Assembly (NCBI RefSeq): GCF_036669915.1
Contig: NC_089318.1
Coordinates: 20,230,405-20,294,404 of the forward strand
DNA: 64,000 bases
From: Pocillopora verrucosa
Lineage: Eukaryota; Cnidaria; Anthozoa; Scleractinia; Pocilloporidae
Direction of reading: 5' to 3'
The notes under the pieces are model-generated. The model saw nothing but the letters and a program-made list of their open reading frames with translations. It was not told the origin of the DNA and searched no databases. Within the stretch, counting starts at the first letter, position 1. The number at the start of each line of letters is the position of its first letter. A program made the position numbers and the translations under genes. This document shows positions 34,571 through 45,363 of this stretch, piece after piece.

Positions 34571-34589
34571 GTGATGGCAAAGGGAGTAG

Positions 34590-35169
34590 TCTAGGTTACA
34601 TAATTGTTTATTTACGATTCAAATTCAAATGAAAGATGAAAAGAAAACAAAAGAGGTTATCCCTTTCAAGTTTTTCTCCTTAAATAATCAAAAACACAAA
34701 GTTACATCCGATAGAATTCACAATAAAATAGTTCAGAAATTTCCTAAAACATCAGTAAAATGGCATCTGAGTCTGTTCTTTAAAATGTTCAGAGTTTCTG
34801 CCTACGCCACGTCTTAAGGTAGATTATTCCATTCGTTGACTATATTTACAATTTAATTTCTTAACGGCCGAAAATCGTGTGCGAACGTAAAATACTCAAA
34901 TAGATGCGGCCCGTTAAGACTGACCAGTTCAGTCTGTAATAAATGTATTCGTGCATAAAAACATAACAGTTGTTTTTTTTTTTCTACGAGAAAATTAGCC
35001 AAACAGCGCGCACAAATGTTGCGTATATTTTGTCCAATATAAGACGTCTCAAGCAGAGACGCCTTTGAGAGGCGGACAGCAACCGGAAGAAGAATAAAAC
35101 TAATTCTGGCGCACTTTGAAGCCAATTTATCGAGGTCGCGTTTTAACATTTTAAACCAACGTGTCACCC
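34590..35169 (-). mobile_element. LINE 3' tail fragment behind oxidoreductase copy 5
   Basis: Same LINE remnant, with a private internal deletion near 34850 that removes the segment encoding HRHKLKP to SFFVN. A minus-strand AATAAA lies near 34607. Confidence 0.6.
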
Positions 35170-36471
35170 TTAATTGCTTTCAGTACCAGAACCTTCTGCA
35201 GATTTCGATAAAATCAGGTCCTTTACGATCTCCGCGTTAACAAAACAGTACAGTAGCTTCATACATGCATTGATTATATATCCTGGCCGAGGTTCCTCCA
35301 CTCCACTGTAATTTCTCTTGTAAATACCTCCAACATGCGGGTCGTGCAACAAATTCAAGTTTCCGACTTTCAAACCGAAATCTATCGTATCTTCGTCCAT
35401 GAATGTTTTGGTAATGCCAAGCTTTACTTTTGTTACTTTGGCTTGTTTCAATTTAGGAATATATTTCGACACACCGGCTAAGATTTTTTGACCCTTGGCG
35501 CATTTCTCGTCGTCTGAGAGATTGAAGAATACATGCTCGAATTCTGGTTCCAGTTCTTCAGAGGTACTCACAGCCATGTTTGTCTCTGCTGCATAAGTCA
35601 ACATTCCAACTCTGTTTCCTTTGTTGGAAAACGTGCAGAAGGGTCCCATACAGAAGAACATTGAAGGCATGTGGACGAGAGCTTCAGGCAGCTGCACCGT
35701 GGTAATTGCTTTGATTCTGTTGCATCTTTTTCTTGTGAAAGCGGAAATGCCAAGCATCTTGTTGAATTTGCCAATGTTGTACCACGAGGCGTTCACAGTT
35801 ACTTCGGTGAAAATCTCTACGTTGCCACCAGCTGACAAATCTACGGCTTTTATCAAATATACGCCACAATCTTCGAGCGCTAAAATCTCAGTGACTTCAG
35901 TGTTTGCTCTAATTTCAACCATTTTCTTGTCTTGAAAGTGTTCCAGCTGACTTATGATAAATCTCCTCAACCTTGACCAATCCAAGAACTCCTCCGCAGT
36001 CTCAATTCCCATTTCTATCTCATCTGTCGCGACGTCTCCTTGGTACTCCCAAAAGACTTCGTAACTGGGGTCTTCGCTGACCATATTGGTGTACTCTTCT
36101 TTGAGTGCGTCATAAGTATCTAGAATCTCATCGAAAGGAACCAATGAACTTTTCAAGATAAAGTATCTGCCTCGACGCAGACGCAGCGGATGTAACGTTT
36201 CACCTCGACCTACCTCTTTTCAGAAACGACCGTACTTTCGGGTGAACTCGAGGGTGGCGTGTAAATAGTAGAGGGCTGTCTCCTTGTCAGCGTAATGAAA
36301 ACCAAGCCCCATGCGCCCCGGAGTTACATCACTGCTTTCTCTCATCAACTCTCCATTTTTCTCTAAGAGATAAATTTGGAATTGTTGTGTTCTTGCCAAT
36401 GCAAGAGCGGTGCAACAACCACCCACTCCTCCACCGATAACGACGATAGTCTGGCCTTTTGGAATGTCCAT
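35170..36471 (-). pseudogene. FAD oxidoreductase copy 5: nonsense-mutated
   Basis: Nearly full length, with three private changes: a TGA stop at 36220-36222 (RFRQEV becomes RF-stop-KEV), a 6-bp duplication of ACGCAG at 36181, and a 36-nt in-frame deletion near 36050 that removes the GRPEDFYRVLEP segment. The first ~83 codons and the last ~329 codons are otherwise open. The intron signals (acceptor at 36493-36494, donor at 37003) are kept, so the damage is young. Confidence 0.88.
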
Positions 36472-36575
36472 ATCTCGAAATCGCAAATGGCCCTAAAAGA
36501 TAAAAGACCCTTTCAGGGTGATGAACACGTTGAATCGCCAACGCGTTGACTCGCCAAATTGACTGAACCTTTAAG

Positions 36576-36701
36576 ATGAGTTCAAATGGAAAGCTTGCTG
36601 ATGCGTTGCAGGGGTTCTTAGATAAACATGATCAGGACATCACAGATGGAAATTCGTGTTTGGAAAAGCTAAAGTCACGATCAGACTTTACGATCCCTTA
36701 G
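36576..36701 (+). CDS. Antisense micro-ORF, unit 5 (41 codons)
   Basis: Opens MSSNGKLADALQG, carries DITDG instead of DIPDG, and ends FTIP at TAG. It is intact although the oxidoreductase in this unit is dead. Confidence 0.3.
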   Translation: MSSNGKLADALQGFLDKHDQDITDGNSCLEKLKSRSDFTIP

Positions 36702-38326
36702 GATCCGGCCGAATAAACGATCGCTAGTTTGTAACGTTAACTTGCTTAAACGGAGGCCTATTTTATAACCTACCATAAAGTATAACATGTCGAATTTGAA
36801 GCCTGTGGTTTTATGGTTGCATTGACCCAAGTTACGTAATCTCTGCCTGTGTGTTGAATTCTAACTGTATTACGAGAGAAGAGACCGTCAAAAACATCGA
36901 TCACACTCATAGTTCCGGCTTCAGTCTGACCAGGCCAAATGTCGAGAAATTCCGCTGAATTCCGTGACAAAAGGCTTAAATTCAACTTCAATAAAGAACA
37001 TACCTTGGTGAATGAAGAAGCGTAAATGATGAGTAGAATCCGCGGGCTGTTTCTTTTTTAAAGAGCTGTGACTAGTTGATGAATCTGGATGCACAAGCAC
37101 CACCTGAAAACTTGAATCACTGTAGGTTCCAAAGGTCTCCTTCCGTTCCTCACCCCTAAGATCTAAATCACATCTCTAACCTTCTTCTTTGATCTATTGG
37201 TAACCCATAAAATACCGTTGCAAAACAGTGAGGGTGAGACAAATGCTTATTATCTATGCTTATTAGCATTTCTACTTTTGATGAATAATGACAAACTGCA
37301 CGGGTCCTTGACCAAGTCGACCTCGCATATCGAATAGCTTCATACAACGACGAAGTTAACGGGTCTCTGCCGAGAGACCTGCATGAGACTTTTATGAAAT
37401 GTAGATAAACTCTAAATCCTACTCTACCCATCCTGTTTATTCGATGTTTTTGTCTGTCAGTATTTTTAAATATTGGAAAAATCACTCACTTCTGTTGTCA
37501 ACTCACGTTGCTTAGAGTTTTCTCTCCATTTTGGTCAACAGGATGCTTCAAAAATCATATACAAAACATGTCCCATGGAATTAACACATGCGAAATATAA
37601 ATTGTTTTTCTTCAAAATGGAATTTATCCTTATATTACGTTTCTTTGACAAAGGATTATGATTAACTCTGATTTGTATCCATGACAATCATAACAGAGGA
37701 AGACAGATACTGTGCCCAAATTAATCGCTTCTGATGACTGGGCGTACACAATAGGATTTTGCAATAGTATATTTTGTCATAAACAGCGGATACAGCTCTT
37801 CAAAGTCCATCCTACCTGACCCACGGCGCGGTGCATGATCCATGCAAATTATAACCCCCTTTCATTCGTGACAATGTGTGCTCTTCCATCTCCTTTACAT
37901 TTTTGTGCCATCGAGTCTACCCTGAGTTACTGTATGTCTTTAAGTATTTCATTTGAGTTCCTCTTCCCTAAGATATGAGACAGATGTCTACAGGTCATTC
38001 ATCTTCTCAATCGGGAAACTATTTATCAGCAACCTTTACGAATCGGTGATTTTTTGAGGGCGATGATTTTGATTGCTTATCGACATACTTTTCAATTTGG
38101 GATGAATAATGGACGACAGTTTGTTTTGAACAAAACAATAATGGCTCACAAACACAGGGGAGGGGGATGGGGGAAGGGGGTACTAGGGAGATACATTTTT
38201 CTTGGTAAGTGCTGCAGGCCTCATAGAATTCGTACCCCAGTATAGTCTAGTATGTGGCAAATTAGAGACACCATCTTAGTCACTTTTGGGATAATTTATA
38301 TTTGCCATCTCAAATGAGTCACAAAA
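36702..38326. repeat. Array unit spacer (unit 5/6)
   Basis: Very close to 41025-42649 and 45364-47300. It holds the probable 5' exon of copy 5 (ending at 37004), a hairpin with one mutated arm near 37360, and a G-run near 38158. No other gene. Confidence 0.55.
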
Positions 38327-38606
38327 TGATGTTACTATAAATGGCTGAAATGCCAATTTGTAATGTTGTATTTAGCTTGAGATAGAGAAATAAACATTTC
38401 ACTCTATTTTTGCGACGTTTTTGTATGAAAAGGAGGCCTCAGGCCCCGAACAAGCAGCCGTTGTTAAAATGGCAACAAGAGTGCTGCGACCTTTAAAAAA
38501 GGGGATTTTTGTGGATCCCCCCTGAGTGCCTAACTGCATGCAAAATTTGAAAGGGGGTTGAAAATTTTCATTTCCCAAGATATATGATTCTTACAGAGAC
38601 TTTTTC
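38327..38606. mobile_element. Solo right arm of the fold-back element (unit 6)
   Basis: Matches the right arm of the 47482-48757 element (TTTAGCTTGAGATAGAGAAA, GCCCCGAACAAGCAGCCG, ATTTCCCAAGATATATGATT). The left arm, the centre and the adjoining spacer are deleted. It ends inside the MITE at TTAACTCCC. Confidence 0.75.
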
Positions 38607-38808
38607 TTAACTCCCAGATCAAATTTGTCACTCTCCTTACTGTTAATTATACAAATATTATGATGTAAGTTCAGAGAATTTTGTATTGGATTAACTAAAT
38701 ATCCCCAAATTGATATTTTTCTTTATTCTCATCACTCATCTGGCTGATATTGTATTGATATTGTAAGGAGAAATTCTGTCTTGGTCAGCCATGGGAGTTA
38801 AAGGGTTA
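38607..38808. mobile_element. MITE right part in unit 6
   Basis: Same element as 34366-34570, but its left tip was displaced by the fold-back insertion. It ends GGGAGTTAAAGGGTTA. Confidence 0.7.
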
Positions 38809-38829
38809 GTGATGGCAAAGGGAGTAGTC

Positions 38830-39462
38830 TAGGTTACATAACTGTTTATTTACAATTCAAATACAAATGAAAGATGAAAAGGAAACAAACGAGATTATCC
38901 CTTTCAAGTTTGTCTCCTAAAATAATCAAAAACACAAAGTTACTTCCGATAGAATTCACAATAAAATAGTTCAGAAATTTCCTAAAACATCAGTAAAATG
39001 GCATCTGAGTCTGTTCTTTAAAATGTTCAGCGTTTCTGCCTACGCCACGTCTTAAGGTAGATTATTCCATTCGTTGACTATATTTACAAAGAAATAATAC
39101 TTATAACTATTTAGCTGTGCAAGCAATGGTTTAAGGTTATGGCGATGGTTGGCTCTTAACGGCCGAAAATCGTGTGCGAACATAAAATACTCAAATAGAT
39201 GCGGCCCGTTAAGACTGACCAGTTCAGTCTGCGATAAATGTATTCGTGCATAAAAACATAACACTTGTCTTTTTTTCTACGAGAAAATAAGCCAAACAGC
39301 GCGCACAAATGTCGCATATATTCTGTCCAATATTAGACGTCTCAAGCAGAGACGTCTTTGAGAGGCAGACAGCAACCGGAAGAAGAATAAAACTAATTCT
39401 GGCGCACTTTGAAGCCAATTTATCGAGGTCGCGTTTTAACATTTTAAACCAACGTGTCACCC
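38830..39462 (-). mobile_element. LINE 3' tail fragment behind oxidoreductase copy 6
   Basis: Minus strand: RWFKMLKRDLDKLASKC starts within a few bases of the oxidoreductase stop, followed by TELVSLNGPHLFEYF, AHDFRPLRANHRH, VNEWNNLP, then NILKNRLRCHFTDVLGNF, the characteristic end of many LINE ORF2 proteins. Stops interrupt the frames. A minus-strand AATAAA lies near 38845, about 600 bp past the oxidoreductase stop, and may serve as its polyadenylation signal. Confidence 0.65.
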
Positions 39463-40794
39463 TTAATTGCTTTCAGTACCAGAATCTTCTGCAGATTTCG
39501 ATAAAATCAGGTCCTTTACGATCTCTGCGTTATCAAAACAATACAATAGCTTCATACATGCATTGATTATATATCCTGGCCGAGGTTCCTCCACTCCACT
39601 GTAATTTCTCTTGTAAATACCTCCAACATGCGGGTCGTGCAACAAATTCAAGTTTCCGACTTTCAAACCGAAATCTATCGTATCTTCGTCCATGAATGTT
39701 TGGGTAATGCCAAGCTTTACCTTTGTCACCTTGGCTTGTTTCAATTTAGGAATGTATTTCGACACACCGGCTAAGATTTTTTGACCCTTGGCGCATTTCA
39801 CGTCGTCTGAGAGATTGAAGAATACACGCTCGAATTCTGGTTCCAGTTCTTCAGAGGTACTCACAGCCATGTTTGTCTCTGGTGCATAAGTCAACATTCC
39901 AACTCTGTTTCCTTTGTTGGAAAACATGCAGAAGGGTCCCATACAGAAGAACATTGAAGGCATGCGGACGAGAGCTTCGGGCAGCTGCACCGTAGTAATT
40001 GCTTTGATTCTGTTGCATCTTTTTCTTGTGAAAGCGGAAATGCCAAGCATCTTGTTGAATTTGCCAATGTTGTACCACGAGGCGTTCACAGTTACTTCGG
40101 TGAAAATCTCTACGTTGCCACCAGCTGACAAATCTACGGCTTTTATCAAATATACGCCACAATCTTCGAGCGCTGAAATCTCAGTGACTTCAGTGTTTGC
40201 TCTAATTTCAACCATTTTCTTGTCTTGAAAGTGTTCCAGCTGACTTATGATAAATCTCCTCAACCTTGACCAATCCAAGAACTCCTCCGCAGTCTCGATT
40301 CCCATTTCTATATCATCTGTCGCGACGTCTCCTTGGTACTCCCAAGGGTCTAGAACTCGGTAAAAGTCTTCTGGACGACCAAAGACTTCGTAACTGGGGT
40401 CTTTGCTGACCATATTGGTGTACTCTTCTTTGAGTGCGTCATAAGTATCTAGAATCTCATCGAAAGGAACCAATGAACTTTTCAAGATAAAGTATCTGCC
40501 TCGACGCAGCGGATGTAACGTTTCACCTCGACCTACCTCTTGTCGGAAACGACCGTACTTTCGGGTGAACTCGAGGGTGGCGTGTAAATAGTAGAGGGCT
40601 GTCTCCTTGTCAGCGTAATGAAAACCAAGCCCCATGCGCCCCGGAGTTACATCACTGCTTTCTCTCATCAACTCTCCATTTTTCTCTAAGAGATAAATTT
40701 GGAATTGTTGTGTTCTTGCCAATGCAAGAGCGGTGCAACAGCCACCCACTCCTCCACCGATAACGACGATAGTCTGGCCTTTTGGAATGTCCAT
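39463..40794 (-). CDS. FAD-dependent oxidoreductase (DAO-like), array copy 6, intact
   Basis: 443 codons from the ATG at 40794, with GGGVGG, Glu37 and the full C-terminal region described for copy 3. It differs from copy 7 at only about eight residues (for example DPWEYQGD versus EPWEYQGV, and ERVFF versus EHVFF), so the two arose by recent duplication or gene conversion. The acceptor is at 40816-40817 and the donor at 41326 (GTATGT), giving an intron of about 510 bp. The upstream exon has an in-frame stop in the frame leading to the ATG, supporting MDIPKG as the real start. Function beyond FAD-dependent oxidation is not determinable from sequence. Confidence 0.82.
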   Translation of the reverse strand: MDIPKGQTIVVIGGGVGGCCTALALARTQQFQIYLLEKNGELMRESSDVTPGRMGLGFHYADKETALYYLHATLEFTRKYGRFRQEVGRGETLHPLRRGRYFILKSSLVPFDEILDTYDALKEEYTNMVSKDPSYEVFGRPEDFYRVLDPWEYQGDVATDDIEMGIETAEEFLDWSRLRRFIISQLEHFQDKKMVEIRANTEVTEISALEDCGVYLIKAVDLSAGGNVEIFTEVTVNASWYNIGKFNKMLGISAFTRKRCNRIKAITTVQLPEALVRMPSMFFCMGPFCMFSNKGNRVGMLTYAPETNMAVSTSEELEPEFERVFFNLSDDVKCAKGQKILAGVSKYIPKLKQAKVTKVKLGITQTFMDEDTIDFGLKVGNLNLLHDPHVGGIYKRNYSGVEEPRPGYIINACMKLLYCFDNAEIVKDLILSKSAEDSGTESN

Positions 40795-40898
40795 ATCTCG
40801 AAATCGCAAATGGCCCTAAAAGATAAAAGACCCTTTCAGGGCGATGAACACGTTGAATCGCCAACGCGTTGACTCGCCAAATTGACTCAACCTTTAAG

Positions 40899-41024
40899 AT
40901 GAGTTCAAATGGAAAGCTTGCTGATGCGTTGCAGGGGTTCTTAGATAAACATGATCAGGACATCACAGATGGAAATTCGTGTTTGGAAAAGCTAAAGTCA
41001 CGATCAGACTTTACGATCCCTTAG
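40899..41024 (+). CDS. Antisense micro-ORF, unit 6 (41 codons)
   Basis: MSSNGKLADALQG to FTIP, then TAG. Same sequence as unit 5. Confidence 0.3.
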   Translation: MSSNGKLADALQGFLDKHDQDITDGNSCLEKLKSRSDFTIP

Positions 41025-42649
41025 GATCCGGCCGAATAAACGATCGCTAGTTTGTAACGTTAACTTGCTTAAACGGAGGCCTATTTTATTACCTACCATA
41101 AAGTATAACATGTCGAATTTGAAGCCTGCGTTTTTATGGTTTCACTGACCTAAGTTACGTAATCTCTGCCCGTGTGTTTAATTCTAACTGTATTACGAGG
41201 GAAAAGACCGTCAAAAACATCGATCACACTCATAGTTCCGGCTTCAGTCTGACCAGGCCAAATGTCGAGAAATTCCGCTGAATTCCGTGACAAAAGGCTT
41301 AAATTCAACTTCAATAAAGAACATACCTTGGTGAATGAAGAAGCGTAAATGATGAGTAGAATCCGCGGGCTGTTTCTTTTTTAAAGAGCTGTGACTAGTT
41401 GATGAATCTGGATGCACAAGCACCACCTGAAAACTTGAATCACTGTAGGTTCCAAAGGTCTCCTTCCGTTCCTCACCCCTAAGATCTAAATCACATCTCT
41501 AACCTTCTTCTTTGATCTATTGGTAACCCATAAAATACCGTTGCAAATTAGTGAGGGTGAGACAAATGCTTATTATCTATGCTTATTAGCATTTCTACTT
41601 TTGATGAATAATGACAAACTGCACGGGTCCTTGACCAAGTCGACCTCGCATATCGAATAGCTTCATACAACGACGAAGTTAACGGGTCTCTGCCGAGAGA
41701 CCTGCATAAGACTTTAATGAAATGTAGATAAACTCTAAATCCTACTCTACCCATCCTGTTTATTCGATGTTTTTGTCTGTCAGTATTTTTAAATATTGGA
41801 AAAATCACCCACTTCTATTGTCAACTCACGTTGCTTAGAGTTCTCTCTCCATTTTGGTCAAACAGGATGCTTCAAAAATCATATACAAAACATGTCCCAT
41901 GGAATTAACGCATGCGAAATATAAATTGTTTTTCTTCAAAATGGAATTTATCCTTATATTAAGTTTCTTTGACAAAGGATTGTGATTAACTCTGATTTGT
42001 ATCCATGACAATCATAACAGAGGAAGACAGATACTGTGCCCAAATTAATCGTTTCTAATGACTGGGCGTACACAATAGGATTTTGCAATAGTATATTTTG
42101 TCATAAACAGCGGATACAGCTCTTCAAGGTCCATCCTACCTGACCTACGGCGCGGTGCATGATCCATGCAAATTATAACCCCCTTTCATTCGTGACAATG
42201 TGTGCTCTTGCATCTCTTTTACATTTTTTTGCAATCGAGTCTACCCTGAGTAACTGTGTGTCTTTAAGTATTTCATTTTGAGTTCCTCTTCCCTAAGATA
42301 TGAGACAGATGTCTACAGGTCATTCGTCTTCTCAATCGGGAAACTATTTATCAGCAACCTTTACGAATCGGTGATTTTTTGAGGGCGATGATTTTGATTG
42401 CTTATCGACATACTTTTCAATTTGGGATGAATAATGGACGACAGTTTGTTTTGAACAAAACAATAATGGCTCACAAACACAGGGGAGGGGGATGGGGGAA
42501 GGGGGTACTAGGGAGATACATTTTTCTTGGTAAGTGCTGCAGGCCTCATAGAATTCGTACCCCAGTATAGTCTAGTATGTGGCAAATTAGAGACACCATC
42601 TTAGTCACTTTTGGGAAAATTTGATATTTGCCATCTCAAATGCGTCACA
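41025..42649. repeat. Array unit spacer (unit 6/7)
   Basis: Near-identical to 36702-38326. It holds the probable 5' exon of copy 6 (ending at 41327), the G-run near 42482 and the partly mutated hairpin near 41685. No other gene. Confidence 0.55.
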
Positions 42650-42931
42650 AAATGATGTTACTATGAATGGTAGAAGTGCCAATTTGTAATGATGTATTTA
42701 GCTTGAGATAGAGAAATAAACATTTCACTCTATTTTTGCGACGTTTTTGTATGAAAAGGAGGCATGAGGCCCCGAACAAGCAGCCGTTGTTAAAATGGCA
42801 ACAAGAGTGCTGCGACCTTTAAAAAGGGCATTTTTGTGGATCCCCCCTGAGTGCCTAACTGCATGCAAAATTTGAAAGGAGGTTGAAAATTTTCATTTCC
42901 CAAGATATTTGATTAATACAGAGACTTTTTC
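42650..42931. mobile_element. Solo right arm of the fold-back element (unit 7)
   Basis: Same deletion derivative as 38327-38606, with the identical left breakpoint after GTCAC. The deletion therefore predates the duplication of units 6 and 7. Confidence 0.75.
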
Positions 42932-43133
42932 TTAACTCCCAGATCAAATTCGTCACTCTCCTAACTGTTAATTATACAAATCTTATGATGTAAGTTCAGA
43001 GAATTTAGTATTGGATTAACTAAATATCCCCAAATTGATATTTTTTCTTTTTTCTCATCACTCATCTGGCTGATATTGTATTGATATTGTAAGGAGAAAT
43101 TCTGTCTTGGTCAGCCATGGGAGTTAAAGGTTA
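42932..43133. mobile_element. MITE right part in unit 7
   Basis: Same as 38607-38808, with one G missing from the terminal AAAGGGTTA. Confidence 0.7.
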
Positions 43134-43154
43134 TTGATGGCAAAGGGAGTAGTC

Positions 43155-43786
43155 TAGGTTACATAACTGTTTATTTACAATTCAAATTCAAATGAAAGAT
43201 GAAAAGGAAACAAACGAGATTATCCCTTTCAAGTTTGTCTCCTAAAATAATCAAAAACACAAAGTTACTTCCGATAGAATTCACAATAAAATGGTTCAGA
43301 AATTTCCTAAAACATCAGTAAAATGGCATCTGAGTCTGTTCTTTAAAATGTTCAGCGTTTCTGCCTACGCCACGTCTTAAGGTAGATTATTCCATTCGTT
43401 CACAATATTTACAAAGAAAGAATACTTATAACGATTTAGCTGTGCAAGCTATGGTTTAAGTTTATGGCGATGGTTGGCTCTTAACGGCCGAAAATCGTGT
43501 GCAAACGTAAAATACTCAAATAGATGCGGCCCGTTAAGACTGACCAGTTCAGTCTGCCATAATTGTATTCGTGCATAAAAACATAACACTTGTTTTTTTT
43601 CTACGAGAAAATTAGCCAAACAGCGCGCACAAATGTCGCGTACATTTTGTCCAATATTAGACGTCTCAAGCAGAGACGTCTTTGAGAGGCAGACAGCAAC
43701 CGGAAGAAGAATAAAACTAATTCTGGCGCACTTTGAAGCCAATTTATCGAGGTCGCGTTTTAACATTTTAAACCAACGTGTCACCC
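43155..43786 (-). mobile_element. LINE 3' tail fragment behind oxidoreductase copy 7
   Basis: The best-preserved frame among the LINE tails: 111 codons open from RWFKMLKRDL through RANHRHKLKP. A minus-strand AATAAA lies near 43168. Confidence 0.65.
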
Positions 43787-45118
43787 TTAATTGCTTTCAG
43801 TACCAGAATCTTCTGCAGATTTCGATAAAATCAGGTCCTTTACGATCTCTGCGTTATCAAAACAATACAATAGCTTCATACATGCATTGATTATATATCC
43901 AGGCCGAGGTTCCTCCACTCCACTGTAATTTCTCTTGTAAATACCTCCAACATGCGGGTCGTGCAACAAATTCAAGTTACCGACTTTCAAACCGAAATCT
44001 ATCGTATCTTCGTCCATGAATGTTTGGGTAATGCCAAGCTTTACCTTTGTCACCTTGGCTTGTTTCAATTTAGGAATGTATTTCGACACACCGGCTAAAA
44101 TCTTTTGACCCTTGGCGCATTTCTCGTCATCTGAGAGATTGAAGAATACATGCTCGAATTCTGGTTCCAGTTCTTCAGAGGTACTCACAGCCATGTTTGT
44201 CTCTGGTGCATAAGTCAACATTCCAACTCTGTTTCCTTTGTTGGAAAACATGCAGAAGGGTCCCATACAGAAGAACATTGAAGGCATGCGGACGAGAGCT
44301 TCGGGCAGCTGCACCGTAGTAATTGCTTTGATTCTGTTGCATCTTTTTCTTGTGAAAGCGGAAATGCCAAGCATCTTGTTGAATTTGCCAATGTTGTACC
44401 ACGAGGCGTTCACAGTTACTTCGGTGAAAATCTCTACGTTGCCACCAGCTGACAAATCTACGGCTTTTATCAAATATACGCCACAATCTTCGAGCACTGA
44501 AATCTCAGTGACTTCAGTGTTTGCTCTAATTTCAACCATTTTCTTGTCTTGAAAGTGTTCCAGCTGACTTATGATAAATCTCCTCAACCTTGACCAATCC
44601 ATAAACTCCTCTGCAGTCTCGATTCCCATTTCTATCTCATCTGTCGCGACGACTCCTTGGTACTCCCAAGGTTCTAGAACTCGGTAAAAGTCTTCTGGAC
44701 GACCAAAGACTTCGTAACTGGGGTCTTTGCTGACCATATTGGTGTACTCTTCTTTGAGTGCGTCATAAGTATCTAGAATCTCATCGAAAGGAACCAATGA
44801 ACTTTTCAAGATAAAGTATCTGCCTCGACGCAGCGGATGTAACGTTTCACCTCGACCTACCTCTTGTCGGAAACGACCGTACTTTCGGGTGAACTCGAGG
44901 GTGGCGTGTAAATAGTAGAGGGCTGTCTCCTTGTCAGCGTAATGAAAACCAAGCCCCATGCGCCCCGGAGTTACATCACTGCTTTCTCTCATCAACTCTC
45001 CATTTTTCTCTAAGAGATAAATTTGGAATTGTTGTGTTCTTGCCAATGCAAGAGCGGTGCAACAGCCACCCACTCCTCCACCGATAACGACGATAGTCTG
45101 GCCTTTTGGAATGTCCAT
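43787..45118 (-). CDS. FAD-dependent oxidoreductase (DAO-like), array copy 7, intact
   Basis: 443 codons from the ATG at 45118, with all motifs of copy 3 present. It is closest to copy 6; private residues include FMDWSRLRR and EISVLED. The acceptor is at 45140-45141 and the donor at 45650. It is followed directly by the LINE tail. The unit spacing from copy 6 (4324 bp start to start) equals that between copies 5 and 6 (4323 bp), which defines the basic unit length. Confidence 0.82.
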   Translation of the reverse strand: MDIPKGQTIVVIGGGVGGCCTALALARTQQFQIYLLEKNGELMRESSDVTPGRMGLGFHYADKETALYYLHATLEFTRKYGRFRQEVGRGETLHPLRRGRYFILKSSLVPFDEILDTYDALKEEYTNMVSKDPSYEVFGRPEDFYRVLEPWEYQGVVATDEIEMGIETAEEFMDWSRLRRFIISQLEHFQDKKMVEIRANTEVTEISVLEDCGVYLIKAVDLSAGGNVEIFTEVTVNASWYNIGKFNKMLGISAFTRKRCNRIKAITTVQLPEALVRMPSMFFCMGPFCMFSNKGNRVGMLTYAPETNMAVSTSEELEPEFEHVFFNLSDDEKCAKGQKILAGVSKYIPKLKQAKVTKVKLGITQTFMDEDTIDFGLKVGNLNLLHDPHVGGIYKRNYSGVEEPRPGYIINACMKLLYCFDNAEIVKDLILSKSAEDSGTESN

Positions 45119-45222
45119 ATCTCGAACTCGCAAATGGCCCTAAAAGATAAAAGACCCTTTCAGGGCGATGAACACGTTGAAACGCCAACACGTTAACTCG
45201 CCAAATTGACTCAACCTTTAAG

Positions 45223-45363
45223 ATGAGTTTAAATGGAAAGCTTACTGATGCGTTGCAGGGGTTCTTAGATAAACATGATCAGGACATCACAGATGGAAAT
45301 TCGTGCTTGGAAAAGCTAAAGTCACGATCAGACTTTACGATCCCTTTGGATCCGGCCGAATAA
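45223..45363 (+). CDS. Antisense micro-ORF, unit 7 (46 codons)
   Basis: MSLNGKLTDALQG; the usual TAG is TTG here, so the ORF runs on to LDPAE and TAA. Confidence 0.3.
   Translation: MSLNGKLTDALQGFLDKHDQDITDGNSCLEKLKSRSDFTIPLDPAE

Larger units (their letters stand above)
32002..34589. repeat. Array unit spacer (unit 4/5)
   Basis: Homologous to the other spacers and split by the LINE at 33229-34097. It contains the hairpin near 32355 and the MITE at 34366-34570. No other gene. Confidence 0.55.
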
